A DNA stretch of 64,000 bases from Evernia prunastri. Its lineage: Eukaryota > Ascomycota > Lecanoromycetes > Lecanorales > Parmeliaceae. The DNA lies in assembly GCA_003184365.1 (NCBI GenBank), contig NKYR01000140.1:28452-92451 (forward strand). The letters run 5' to 3'. Of this stretch, positions 36,480-46,642 are shown piece after piece; positions within the stretch are counted from its first letter, which is position 1; every line of letters starts with the position of its first letter. The notes under the pieces were generated by a model. That model was not told the origin of the DNA and searched no databases. It saw only the letters and a program-made list of their open reading frames with translations. The position numbers and the translations under genes were made by a program.

Positions 36480-37895
36480 CTAAAGCGGCTTCCGCAAGAA
36501 TGTCAAAGCGGCCACACACAGAGCTTCATAACCTACCCTCAACGTAGGCTGCACAGCAGGCCCAAAGTACGCCGAGTGATTAGCTGGTACGTCCTCAAAG
36601 AGTCTGCCTTCTTTTTCCGCACGATCCCATAATTCGTGATCGATACCTCCAAGGAACCAGAAATTGTAAGGCTTTCCAACACTTGACGCTAAGATAGAGA
36701 AATCTTCGCTGCCATTGGTGGGAGGCTCCTCTGGGTCAAAATCTTCTTTGAAGAACTCGGTGAAGGACGCAGCAAGGGCACCAGCGATGTCGTCGTCGTT
36801 GACGGTGAGTGGAAAGCGTGTTGTGGGCTCAATAAGCGGTTCTTTCGGTGAGTTCTGCATTTTGAGGTTCGGGTCAGTATTGCCCGAACGAAGGATTACA
36901 TAGAGCCTTTGAACATTTCTAGAGACTAAGCGCTCTCAAGGTTGTCTCAAGACTCAAGATACAATCCGCAAACAAATTTTATATATACGTACGCTCGCTT
37001 CGCACTCTGCCTTGACAATTCGTCGCATGGCAGCCAGCACTCTCTCCCTCGTTTGTGAAGAAGTGGTTCTGATGTTGACTTTCAATATGGCATGATCTGC
37101 AATCACATTCTCGGTCGACCCTGCCTGTGCACTGCCCACAGTCACCACAGCCATATCCGACGGATTTATCTCGCGGCTCACAATGCCTTGTAAACGGAGT
37201 ATAACATTAGCCGCCAGGACCACTGGATCAACAGAACGATGCGGCATAGAGCCGTGACCTCCCCTTCCAAAGAGAGTAATCTTGAAGCTATCGGCGGCGC
37301 CCATTATCACCCCTTTTCGGTTGCCCACTCGCCCTGCACGCAAAGGCAAAACGTGTTGGCCAAGAACGTAATCAGGGATAGGAATCTTGTCGTCATATAG
37401 ACCATCGTCTACCATGGCCTGGGCGCCTGTTGATCTTTCTTCATTCGGCTGAAACAAGACGATCAAGGTGCCGCTCCAAGCATGTTTGATGGGGGCAAGA
37501 TGCTCGGTCGCTGCAAGTAGACATGTTATGTGCATATCATGCCCACAGGCGTGCATGACTGGCTTCTCGATCCCATCGGCTTCGTCTTTCATGGTGATCT
37601 TCGATGCGTAGGGAAGACCGGTTAATTCAAGGACTGGAAGGCCATCCATATCAGCGCGTAGAAGGACAGTGGGGCCTGGGCCATTCTTGAGGACGCCGAC
37701 AAGTCCATGCCCTCCAATTGATGTGCAAAGCTCATATCCTGCGCTAAGAGATTCGAGGTGCGATACTATGGTTGAGGCCGTCTCGCGTTCTTGGAGCGAA
37801 AGTTCGGGATGAGAGTGGAAGTGTTTGTAGAGTGCCTCATAAGTTGTAAGATCGGGCTTGTCGGAGAGTAGGTCAATGAGTGATTGCTGTGCCAT
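36480..37895 (-). CDS. M20 family amidohydrolase (hippurate / N-acyl amino acid hydrolase type)
   Basis: Two exons, 37895-36993 and 36854-36480, encode 425 residues; the intron 36992-36855 (GTACG...TGCAG) joins VKAECEAS to NSPKEPLIEPTT. Metal-site and catalytic motifs of the M20D group are visible: HSHPELSLQE, LRADMDGLP, MHACGHDMHITCLL, FQPNEERSTGAQAMV, GQHVLPL, GRGGHGSMPHRSVDP in the dimerisation lid, NGSEDFS and a final NHSAYFGP. The family hydrolyses N-acylated amino acids or amides with two divalent metals. No signal peptide is seen, so it is probably cytosolic. Most relatives read NHSP where this has NHSA, a minor change. Substrate cannot be inferred. Confidence 0.88.
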
Positions 37896-38272
37896 GACAT
37901 TCGTGAAAGAGAAGATCGAGGTGGCTGTACGTATGGGAAGAGAACTATTCCATCGTACTCACTCAATACACTGCAATGACGGCTTTTGCCCCACTGCGGG
38001 ACACTTCCGTCTATCTTGCCAAGGTTCGCGCTTGCTCCACTTCGCTTTCGTGTACCACAGCCATACCATTGAAAGCGGTAGGCTACCTATGGAATTGTAT
38101 ACATTTGATGACTGCAATCCTTCGAGATGAGGGCAAGATATAAGAAGATCCCACACTTCATGAACATATCCTTTTCAATGGACGAGAGATACTGTTGGCC
38201 AAGAAAATAAGGAATCCTCAGATCTCCATGAGACATTCCCATAAGACATAGTCTCGGCAGATGCATGTGCAG
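37896..38272. other. Intergenic, nothing recognised
   Basis: Between two minus-strand genes; holds the amidohydrolase promoter and the end of the vma22-like transcript. Confidence 0.4.
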
Positions 38273-38989
38273 TCAAACAGCTTTCTGTATTTTTTTTCGG
38301 ACCCTTCTTACCTCGATCTCTACTTCCTTCATCTCCTTTGAAAGGCTTGCCAATGCCGGTATAAAATTAGCGGCTGCGTCCTTGAAATATCTCTGTGTAA
38401 TCCTTAACGCTGGGGGAACCAGGATCCCGAACCAATTCAAAGGATCATGAGTCATGTTCGACCCAGTCTCTTTTTCTTCAGAAGGAGATCGAGTGCCGTT
38501 CATTGAGGTGAATTGATTGGCCGTATCGAACTCATGATCATCATTGGAAGATAGGGCAGGTTCCTGAGCCTTAGGCTCCAGCGTGGAGAAAGAGGGTGTC
38601 GATTGACTGATGGATCTGTGACGGCATCAGAATCTTATGTGCATAAGACATGGCGGTACATTGAAACACGGGCCTCGTACACACGAGCTGATGCTTGCAT
38701 TCTCTCATCGTAGTGATCCAGGCCGTAGCGAACACGATTCGAATTGGAGAAGTTGGCTTGAGCAAGTGATAGGTAACCCTGTGCATGTTGAGGACGAAGC
38801 ATTTCTACTAAAGGACTTCTTGACTACCTTAGAAAGTAATCGTGCTAAGGACTGCTGTAATGTTTGGTACTGGTCCAGAAGAATGAGGTAGCGTTCTAGA
38901 TGACCGTCGAGGTAGCGGACTAATATCTCCTTGCTTTCCACATGCTTGTTAGGCTTCACTATGGTGGAAGGATAGAGGACCTCCCCCAT
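38273..38989 (-). CDS. vma22: V-ATPase assembly factor, Vma22/CCDC115-like
   Basis: Three exons, 38989-38828, 38778-38681 and 38615-38273, encode 200 residues. Introns 38827-38779 (GTAGTC...CACAG) and 38680-38616 (GTACG...CACAG) are short and restore the frame. The protein reads LDGHLERYLILLDQYQTLQQ, then GYLSLAQANFSNSNRVRYGL with DHYDERMQASARV, a Ser-rich linker, and DPLNWFGILVPPALRITQRY ending in the coiled coil KEMKEVEIEVRRVRKKIQ. The N-terminal coiled coil, the LAQANF...RYG block and WFGILVPPALR are what I associate with Vma22/CCDC115 proteins, which in the ER help assemble the V0 sector. The identification comes from motif memory rather than alignment. Confidence 0.7.
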
Positions 38990-39246
38990 TATTTTGTTTA
39001 AACCAATCCAGAGGCTTTTGACCGAGTAAGATCCGAGCAGTGTAGGAACTGTTATAATGGAAAGGCGAGAGCGTAGAATTTAAAGTAATAAAGGTTAATA
39101 TCGAAGTCTGGCAGGCTTTACTCTAAGCGCGATTGACGCCCAAAATGTTCATCGTGATGATCGTACTTATAGGACAGGAGGCCTCATCCTGACAGCCAAT
39201 GTTGCTTTGACTTAGTGACTTAGGACCACCAGGCCATAGCGCTGAT

Positions 39247-41070
39247 ATGATTTTCCATAGCTTGCCAATGTCGAGGCTATTGTCGTTCAGTCGTCCATTG
39301 AGGCCACCCAGCTCTGCCAAACGTCTGGCTAGACCACGACTCTTCACCCAGAACTCCCAGCCACTCCTTGTATCTGGTATTTCTCCGCGACCGCAGCTAC
39401 CATTTCTTCATCCTGCTACTGGTAATAGATACCCTCCAGTAAATCGGTATCGATTTCAGAACCAACTGTCCCGCCTCATAACCACAGAAAGAAAGCTTTA
39501 TCTTAAAGATCAATTATGGAAGGGGGCCAAATGGTCCGTGTATGGCTGGGTGGGCTTGCTCCTACTGAACGTTATGGCATTTGGTCTCCAACACGAAATC
39601 CTAGAACGCCGTTTCCCTTCTCCTCCAGAATGGACGATGAGAAGTCGGATCATGTACCGCGAGGCGAAAAGCAAGGAACATCCTGATCCCAATGGCACTG
39701 GCCTCACAGATTGGACTAACGCAGCCGGTGGGTATCGCCAGGTACTCGAGCGTCTCGAGGATCCCTCCATCGATGGCCAAGATCTACGACCTATATTGAA
39801 GGACGAAGGAGATATCTATGTTGCTGGGCTTGGCAGAGCTGGACTAGACGTCTCCTCCAAGTCGGAGCCATGGAGGCGCGGTTACTACGCATGTCTGATG
39901 GGTGCCGCAAGGGCATCTGAAAATAGGGACGGCTGGGTCCGTGATACCACAAGGAATATAGCTTTCCCACCAGAAGTCGTCATCGGGCCCTCTAATCCGC
40001 GCCCGAAGCCAGTACCTTACGGTGCGGCATCCGCTCCTCTAGAAGAGAATTGCGTTCCGGCGAATGAACCCGCCGAGACTTATTATCTGAAGATCCTCAC
40101 TACTCAAGGGTTCAATACACGCCAACGTCTTGACGCTGCGCTTGCTTATGCTGATTGGCTTGACTTCAAAGGCCTTTCCTCAACGGCAGAAGAGATGTAC
40201 GACTGGGGCCTCGATATTGCAGTGGGAGCACTACCAGTGGGCATCAATAACGTCGTAGACATCAAGTCTGGGGTTATCGACCAGAAAGCCACTTATATAT
40301 CCTCAAATGTACTGCTTGCAACAACTTCGCTAGCTTTTCATCACGCTCGGAATAGTAATCTAGCGGCGGCTTTGCCTATCTACCTGTCTGTTTTACGAGC
40401 TAGGAGACAAATACCAACTCTTCCATCACAGGTTATAAAGGGATCCAATTTACGTGAGGGATCGTCGATCGCCCAAGTACTCTCATTTTTCCAGTCCATA
40501 ATTGTCACACCACCATATCCTCCTGCGCCACCGACAGGCGATGAGGTCCCCGTGCGGACATCAGCTGCGACATGCGAGGAAGCTGGTGTTATGGCCCATG
40601 TTGGCGAAATCTTGTTTGCCTCGTCCTTCGCAAGCTCGTCTGCTAGGGCGTCGTCCAACAATCCCAGAGAGTCCCTGGTCCCATCTCTATCCACGACCGG
40701 TTCTTTGAAGAGTCAGCAGTCCGGTTTAAGCTGGACTCGTGACGCAGTAGATTTGGCTGAAGCCACCCTGACATCAGCAGACAAAGATGACGATGAGGCT
40801 CGAGAAAAGTGCTCTGAATGCCTTGCGGTAGGCATTGAAAATTGGTCAAAGATGGTCGCAAAGTTGCTAAAAGACGAGCGACAAGCCAAGGTTGGAAAGC
40901 AGCCGAGGGCCAGCAGCAGTTGGCTCTTGGGTAGCTCGGCAGCGGCTGAAGACGAAGGGAAATGGGAGCGCGAATCCCAGGTGGTAGAAGAGAGACTAGG
41001 GAATGTCCGAAAGCTACTCAGCAGAGAAGCTGACATAAAGGAACGGAAGAGCGGCTACCTGTTTATGTGA
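39247..41070 (+). CDS. Mitochondrial inner-membrane protein with TPR-like repeats, possibly Mgr3-like
   Basis: One exon, 607 residues. The first 80 residues are rich in Arg, Ser and Pro without acidic residues (MSRLLSFSRPLRPPSSAKRL), typical of a mitochondrial presequence. A single membrane helix GWVGLLLLNVMAFGLQHEIL follows near residue 110. The rest is soluble and helical, with segments resembling tetratricopeptide repeats (LDAALAYADWLDFKGLSSTA, SLAFHHARNSNLAAALPIYL, ATCEEAGVMAHVGEILFASS). This plan (presequence, one helix, TPR domain in the intermembrane space) resembles Mgr3, an adaptor of the i-AAA protease Yme1, but I cannot confirm homology. A second in-frame ATG at 39268 could be the real start. 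The gene lies 257 bases from the divergent vma22-like start. Confidence 0.65.
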   Translation: MIFHSLPMSRLLSFSRPLRPPSSAKRLARPRLFTQNSQPLLVSGISPRPQLPFLHPATGNRYPPVNRYRFQNQLSRLITTERKLYLKDQLWKGAKWSVYGWVGLLLLNVMAFGLQHEILERRFPSPPEWTMRSRIMYREAKSKEHPDPNGTGLTDWTNAAGGYRQVLERLEDPSIDGQDLRPILKDEGDIYVAGLGRAGLDVSSKSEPWRRGYYACLMGAARASENRDGWVRDTTRNIAFPPEVVIGPSNPRPKPVPYGAASAPLEENCVPANEPAETYYLKILTTQGFNTRQRLDAALAYADWLDFKGLSSTAEEMYDWGLDIAVGALPVGINNVVDIKSGVIDQKATYISSNVLLATTSLAFHHARNSNLAAALPIYLSVLRARRQIPTLPSQVIKGSNLREGSSIAQVLSFFQSIIVTPPYPPAPPTGDEVPVRTSAATCEEAGVMAHVGEILFASSFASSSARASSNNPRESLVPSLSTTGSLKSQQSGLSWTRDAVDLAEATLTSADKDDDEAREKCSECLAVGIENWSKMVAKLLKDERQAKVGKQPRASSSWLLGSSAAAEDEGKWERESQVVEERLGNVRKLLSREADIKERKSGYLFM

Positions 41071-41992
41071 GTGTGAAATAATGGTTGCATGGCCACATGA
41101 CAAAACATATCACGTGATGAGTGTGATACAGTCTGCCTATGTTCGACCTAGCAATCACGGGCGATGCATAATGGCTCCGTGTCATATACATGGATTTGGC
41201 TAACACAAGGCCTGTGTTCTGGACGTCCTTCCAAGCATAGGTATCAATTTGATATTGGTAGATTTGTGTTACAGAATGAACGGTGCTTGGTGGACACTCC
41301 GTCCCCGCAGGTTCAGTGCAACCCAAGCATGCACTTGACGTCGCATCTTGCCGCCATCAGCGGCCTTCCCGCCCTGTCTTCGATATGGAATCGATCCGGA
41401 TCACTGCGCAAATCCAACACTGGAATGTCGAAGGTCGGACGGCGGCCGCTTGTCAAGACCCGACCCGGAACGATTTGCACTCTTCGGCTTGCAAGAGCTG
41501 GAAAAGTCAGCTCGGGTCAGGCGCTCTTCACTTGACATCAATATGGGGAACGACCTTCTCTTGTGAGAAATTATACCAGACACAGCGTGCACGTCTTCTC
41601 AGACGCACATCGAAATAAGAGGCTGTATAGTGTTCCGGAGGGGTAATGTAGATGTTGTGGCACGGGAAGCATGGTCGGAGATATTTGGGACAGCCGCCGC
41701 GCTGTGCATCTCCGTTGTGCGTTCTCCGCCGGGGACCCTGTGCTTTGGGGCGGCGAGAGAAGCGGGTCGGAACAGCTCGCTCGCTGGGGACCATCCGTTC
41801 CATAAAGTAAAGGAGGAAGGTGGCTCGTCATGTTTTGGGAGCGCGGTGGCATGTAAAGCAGCAGCGAAAATCAAATTGAGAGGGCTCCAACGTAGTCAGG
41901 CGAATTGAGAATGTATATTTGCAAGCAAAGAAGCTTTCTACTCTATGTTTTTTAAAAGCAACATTTTACCAACCCCCTCCCCAGCCCTCTAT
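41071..41992. other. Tail-to-tail spacer, nothing recognised
   Basis: 922 bases between the mitochondrial protein gene and ATP sulfurylase. Several overlapping frames of 70-120 codons exist in all directions (for example 41164-41535 and 41630-41908 plus), which is expected of GC-rich noncoding DNA; none shows a known motif. Confidence 0.4.
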
Positions 41993-43990
41993 CTATAACC
42001 GATCCAGCAGCCCTTCACTTTCCAACATCAACACAATCTGATGCACCACGCCCCTCACGCTCGTCTTCTCAATGTCCACGACCAAGTCGGCCTTCGAAGG
42101 CGCCTCGTACGGATCATCCACCCCGGTAAAGCCCTTGATCTCCCCCCGCCTCGCCTTGGCGTACACGCCCTTCTTGTCCCGCTTCTCGCTGTACTCCAAA
42201 CTCGTCGCCACGTGCACGAGGTAGAAGCTCCCGTGCTGGCTCACCGTCTCGCGCGCGCTCTGCCGGCCCTCCTCAAAGGGCGCAATGGGCGCCGCGATGA
42301 CCGCCGCACCGGCTTTCGTGAGTTCCGCGGCCACGAAGGCGATGCGCTGGATGTTCTTGTGGCGGTCGGAGCGGGAGAAGCCGAGTTCGGACGAGAGCTC
42401 GCTACGGACGGTGTCCCCCAGGAGCAATGAAACGGGTCGGCCGCCTTGCTGGTGCAGTGTCACGTCCAGGGCTCGTGCTATAGCGTCTTTGCCGCTGTTT
42501 TGGTAGCCGGTCAAGAAGACGGTGAAGCCTTGCTTGAACCTCGGCGGATGGGATTCCCTGAGCACGCGCACGACTTCGGGGTAGGAAAACCATTCGGGAA
42601 TGTCCTTGCCTGTGCGCAGACGGGAACGAAGCTCGGTGCCGCTAATGTTGAGAGTTCGTATGCCGGCGGGTACTTGATCGTCGGGCTTGTACTCGTCGCT
42701 ATCTGGGAGATAGATCATTTGCTGGAATGGGACGACTTCAATTCCCAGCTCCTCCCTGTACTTTTCAACGGCATACTGTGCATCATAAGGGCCATAGAAG
42801 TCTTTGCCGGCACTGTTCTTGCCAGGTCCGGCATGGTCACGGCCAACTATGAAGTGCGTAGCGCCGTGATTCTTGCGGATGATAGCGTGCCAGATTGCTT
42901 CTCTTGGTCCGCCCATGCGCATGGCAAGCGGAAGCAAGCCGAGTACAGCCATGCCATTAGGGTAGCGTGGTAGTAGAGCTTGGTAGACACGCACTCGGGT
43001 GAAGTGATCGATGTCGCCTGGTTTGGTCAAGCCGACAACTGGGTGGATGAGGACATTAGCTTGGCGAGCTCGGGCAGCGCGGACGGTCAATTCTCTGTGG
43101 GCTCGGTGCATGGGGTTGCGAGTTTGAAAGGCAACGACGCGCGACCAGCCGAGTTTTTCGAAGTGAACTCGGAGTTCTGCTGGAGTATAGCGCAGGGCGA
43201 CGTAGTCGTAGTGGTTGAGTCGGGAGATGGCGTCGATCTTGCCGCCTACATAGTATTCTTGGACTGTACTATTCAAGTATTTGATTGCTGGATGCTCTGG
43301 GTCTCCACCTAATACTTCTTTGGCCTCCTTCTGTCTGCGTCATATTAAAAACACCCTGCTAAAAAAGATATATACTAACTGACTTGTCGGGCTTGTAGAC
43401 GTCGTCGATTGTAATAATAGCAAGATTTCGATCATCTCGGAAATCCCTGAGGGTAATACGTTCTCCTGCTTTCAGGCTGACCTTTTTGATTGTCGTGTCT
43501 GAAACGTCCAAGCATATTGGCATGCTGAAAAGGCTACCATCTGCCATGCGAACATTTTCAACGACCCTTGATTTGGATTAGCAGAAGATCTTCGCTTTAT
43601 GGGATTCCATGGTGACCTGCGAGTTGTAGTCCTTCTCGTTCAGAAAACCTAGTGATGATGTCAATGGTATGAACCAAACATTACCAGTCAATAAGTCGAG
43701 GTTCTTCTTTCAGTATTCCGAAGACAAGGTGCAAAGTTTCGTCCATACATTGCTTTCTCCACTTCTACTTCAGAAGTTCACGAGACAAAGATGCAAAAGG
43801 CTAGAAGAGCTTTTGACGAACCTTCCAAGGGGGAGAATCCACCACTCATAATCAATTCCAAGTCACACAATTGCCTCTCGGTAAGCACAATAGCTGGGAG
43901 CTTCTTCGCCTCTGCTTCCAGCTCGTCATGCCTTGATGCATCTCTGGCAAGTAGATCCTTGAGGATACCGCCATGAGGCTGATTGGCCAT
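41993..43990 (-). CDS. met3: ATP sulfurylase (sulfate adenylyltransferase)
   Basis: Four exons, 43990-43822, 43648-43621, 43566-43384 and 43334-41993, encode 573 residues, the same length as the Penicillium enzyme. Exon 2 is only 28 bases; the next intron (43620-43567) begins GC rather than GT, because only GC at 43620 keeps the frame into SVVENVRMADGS. Motifs: GGFSPLEGFL, ERITLRDFRDDRNLAIITID, VAFQTRNPMHRAHRELTVRA (the HxxH nucleotide site), IVGRDHAGPGKNS, and a C-terminal APS-kinase-like domain (LTGYQNSGKDAIARALDVTL) that in filamentous fungi binds PAPS as allosteric inhibitor. It makes APS from sulfate and ATP, the first step of sulfate assimilation. Downstream neighbour of PAPS reductase on the same strand. 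Confidence 0.95.
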
Positions 43991-44713
43991 GCTTGTCTTG
44001 GCCAATGAATAGATAGATGTAGAGACTAAGGGATTTGATAATGGCAACGAAGGTGTAGATGTTGGTGATTAACGGGGAATTTATGGCACCTTCAACGGCT
44101 GCGGATGACCAAACCCGCGACGACAAAGATGCGTAGAGATCCCGGGTTTGTAAGAGTGGTGTGTAACAGGATGCTGGCGGTGACGGGGGACTGGGTGTAA
44201 CGTAGGTTAAAGTTCAAACATCGGAAAGAACAGAATAAACACCACCTATCACTGATTACTTGAGAAAGAAAAGAATTTGTTGTAGTGAGGGACAATGGCC
44301 TCACATATGCTTCACATATGTATCTGTCTGTATGCACGAAAATTAATCCTTGTCATGATCAGCGCACAATCAAAAATAGGAAAAAAAAGGCAAAAAGCCC
44401 CGAAAAGATACTCTACCCGGCTCGGCTGCGGCATATGACGTACTAGTACTTACTAGCCGGCTGCCCCTTCTCCATGGGTTCTGAAAGCTTCAAATCTATC
44501 TGCAGCAGCTGCAGAAGCCCAAGGAAAGTATTTCTTATCTATTTTTTCTACCTTCGAATAAGAATCTATCCATGCTAGCTGTTATGCATCATGGCTCTTG
44601 CAAGCCCGTCTACCTTTTTTTAATCCTCGAAAATGCTTTGGTAGTTGCTTCCATCCAAACTCCACGCTGAATGCGATGAGAACCAAAAAAGACCAAAATC
44701 GCAACGTTACTCA
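43991..44713. other. Spacer holding the ATP sulfurylase promoter
   Basis: 723 bases between the end of PAPS reductase and the start of ATP sulfurylase, both on the minus strand. It includes the putative sulfur-regulator site described next, two CACATATG repeats near 44302-44321 and a TGACGTAC box near 44436. No gene seen. Confidence 0.4.
44083..44092. promoter_or_regulatory. Possible Cys3/MetR-type sulfur control site
   Basis: ATGGCACCTT differs at one position from the palindromic consensus ATGRYRYCAT bound by the bZIP sulfur regulators Cys3 and MetR. It lies about 95 bases upstream of the ATP sulfurylase start, a gene type known to be under that control. A single degenerate 10-mer is weak evidence. 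Confidence 0.2.
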
Positions 44714-45687
44714 TCATGATGCCATCTCCAGTCCGGAGTCCAAAGCTTGGTGCAATGCCTCCTGCTGCTTCTTTATCTCTTGTTCTTTCAAGAACTGGGC
44801 AAACTTCGACCGGGGGTTATGAATCCCGCACTCAGTCTTTTGCTGACCCTGCCAACGTCCGGCCCGCTCACTCTCGCCTGCCTGAACCGGCTTCGTCGAA
44901 TGCCAATCACCGATGCTCTTGTAACCACGGTCTAGTAGCTCGTTGTAGGGGACATTGTTTGCCTTGATATATTCCTGTACTTGCTCGAAAGACCAATTCG
45001 CAAAAGGATTCACTTTGACGAGGCCAGCTTCGTCAACTTCGATCACGTCGATGTCTCCGCGCTTGCCTCCTTGACTTCGCCGACGCCCTGTCAGAACAGC
45101 GCCGACTTGCAGTTCCCTATATGCGCGTTGCGCAGGCTCGACCTTTGCCAACCAGTCGTAGAGCTCATCATTCGTTTCCCACAACCTTTCACCATGTTGC
45201 CGAGCAAATTCTTCCGCGGTATCAGACTCCGCGGGCTTGTAAACATGGAGGCTGACAAGCGGGTATCGTTCTCTTATACGGTCGATGAGGCTTAGGGTTT
45301 CAGGGAAATGGTGAAGAGTGTTGAAGAAAAGGAGGTTGACCATCTGTGGTCTAGGTATTTTCATCTTGGACAGCATGTCAAGGGTGGTGAGGCCAGTCAG
45401 ACCGAAGGCGGTCTCCTGGAAGAGAGAGGGTAAAGTCGTGATGCACCATTGTAAGATTTCTGGAAGCTTAATGTCAGCCTGGGGTGTTTTCTCATGTCTC
45501 ATGTGCAGAGAAGAACTGTCGTACCTTGAGGCTCAAGATTTTGCAGTTGACGATTTAAGAAAGCCAAATGTGGTTTCGTGAAATAGATTTCCGGAATATC
45601 TGCTTGGCTGGAGCTGCCGCTGACATAACCGGATTCGACATCGTGGGAACCATCGTGCTCCAAATCAAAGACCGGAGAAGAACCCAT
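44714..45687 (-). CDS. met16: PAPS reductase (phosphoadenylyl-sulfate reductase)
   Basis: Two exons, 45687-45525 and 45459-44714, encode 302 residues; the intron 45524-45460 (GTACG...TCCAG) joins NRQLQNLEPQ to EILQWCITTLPSLFQ. Motifs of the family are TAFGLTGLTTLDMLSKM, NLLFFNTLHHFPETLSLIDR, RAYRELQVGAVLTGRRRSQG, VNPFANWSFEQVQEYIKAN, GYKSIGDWHSTKPV and the catalytic ECGIH near the C terminus. It reduces PAPS to sulfite with thioredoxin as donor, three steps into sulfate assimilation. It lacks the extra Cys pairs of iron-sulfur APS reductases, consistent with a PAPS-type fungal enzyme. It sits directly upstream of ATP sulfurylase on the same strand. Confidence 0.95.
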
Positions 45688-46642
45688 ACCAAGTAATCAA
45701 GTTGAGTAGCAGGGAGAAAAACAGAAGCAGTACGAGTAGATTTGCCACCAACGATTGAAGAGACAGGGAATGGAGACTGTGAAGGAGGATAGCAGGGACC
45801 GAGAGCCAAAATCAGTGAGAGATGTTGGAAGCACAAGATGGGAAATTGACAAGATGGGAAATATATGAGGGCGCCGGACTGACAACCGATGACTGATGAG
45901 ATTCTTCTTATTCATCGTGGGTGCTGATATATTGAGATATTACCAAATCCGCTATGGAATTGCGTGCTCGCCGCTAAATTGTGTCGGAACAAGGGGAAAA
46001 ATTATAAAATCAGAGATTAGGTAGAGTGTTAATATTTTACCCTGACAAATCTTGTGGAATGAAAGAGATGATGTGATACATAAAAGTATCCTTTGCCTTT
46101 TTTTCCATTGACTTTTTCATCATCCGATGAATGCCTGGATTAATAATGGGGAAGTAACGGTGCCATGTTGCTGTCGGACCGATATCCACGGTTGAGAGAA
46201 CAGCGAGAGAAGCACACATCGAAGCTCCTCCAAACCCAAGGATTCGCAATAACCAGACGACGCTGTGACAACATCATCCTCGCATGTGACTTGTTAGATG
46301 AAACAAAGATGGCGACGGAGATGCGACTGATGAGAATTTATAGACTTTACCGTGATGGCAAATGAAGAGGAAGAGTTTGGAAAGCGGAGAGAAGGCCACC
46401 CGACTGTTTACGACTACGGTGAAGCAAAATATTTACGGTGAACATCAAGTACCTTGACGTAATCTGAGGTGATGCACGGCCGAGACTCGCGAGATACTTA
46501 CTACATTAACATTCAAATCGCTAAATCGCAGATACATATCTAAATATTACAAGGTGATAGTTCGCTGTGGTATCTTATCCTTATTCGTTAAAAACTCCAA
46601 ATCCTTCCTCACCACTCCCTAGCATAAAGACATTATATGGCA
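45688..46642. other. Intergenic, promoter of PAPS reductase and 3' flank of next gene
   Basis: 955 bases. AT-rich around 45950-46110. The plus frame 46165-46365 is open but has no known motif. No gene supported. Confidence 0.4.

Noticed and set aside
42041..43312. Three plus-strand frames of 110-175 codons over ATP sulfurylase
   Set aside because: Antisense shadows of a highly conserved enzyme with no motif of their own.
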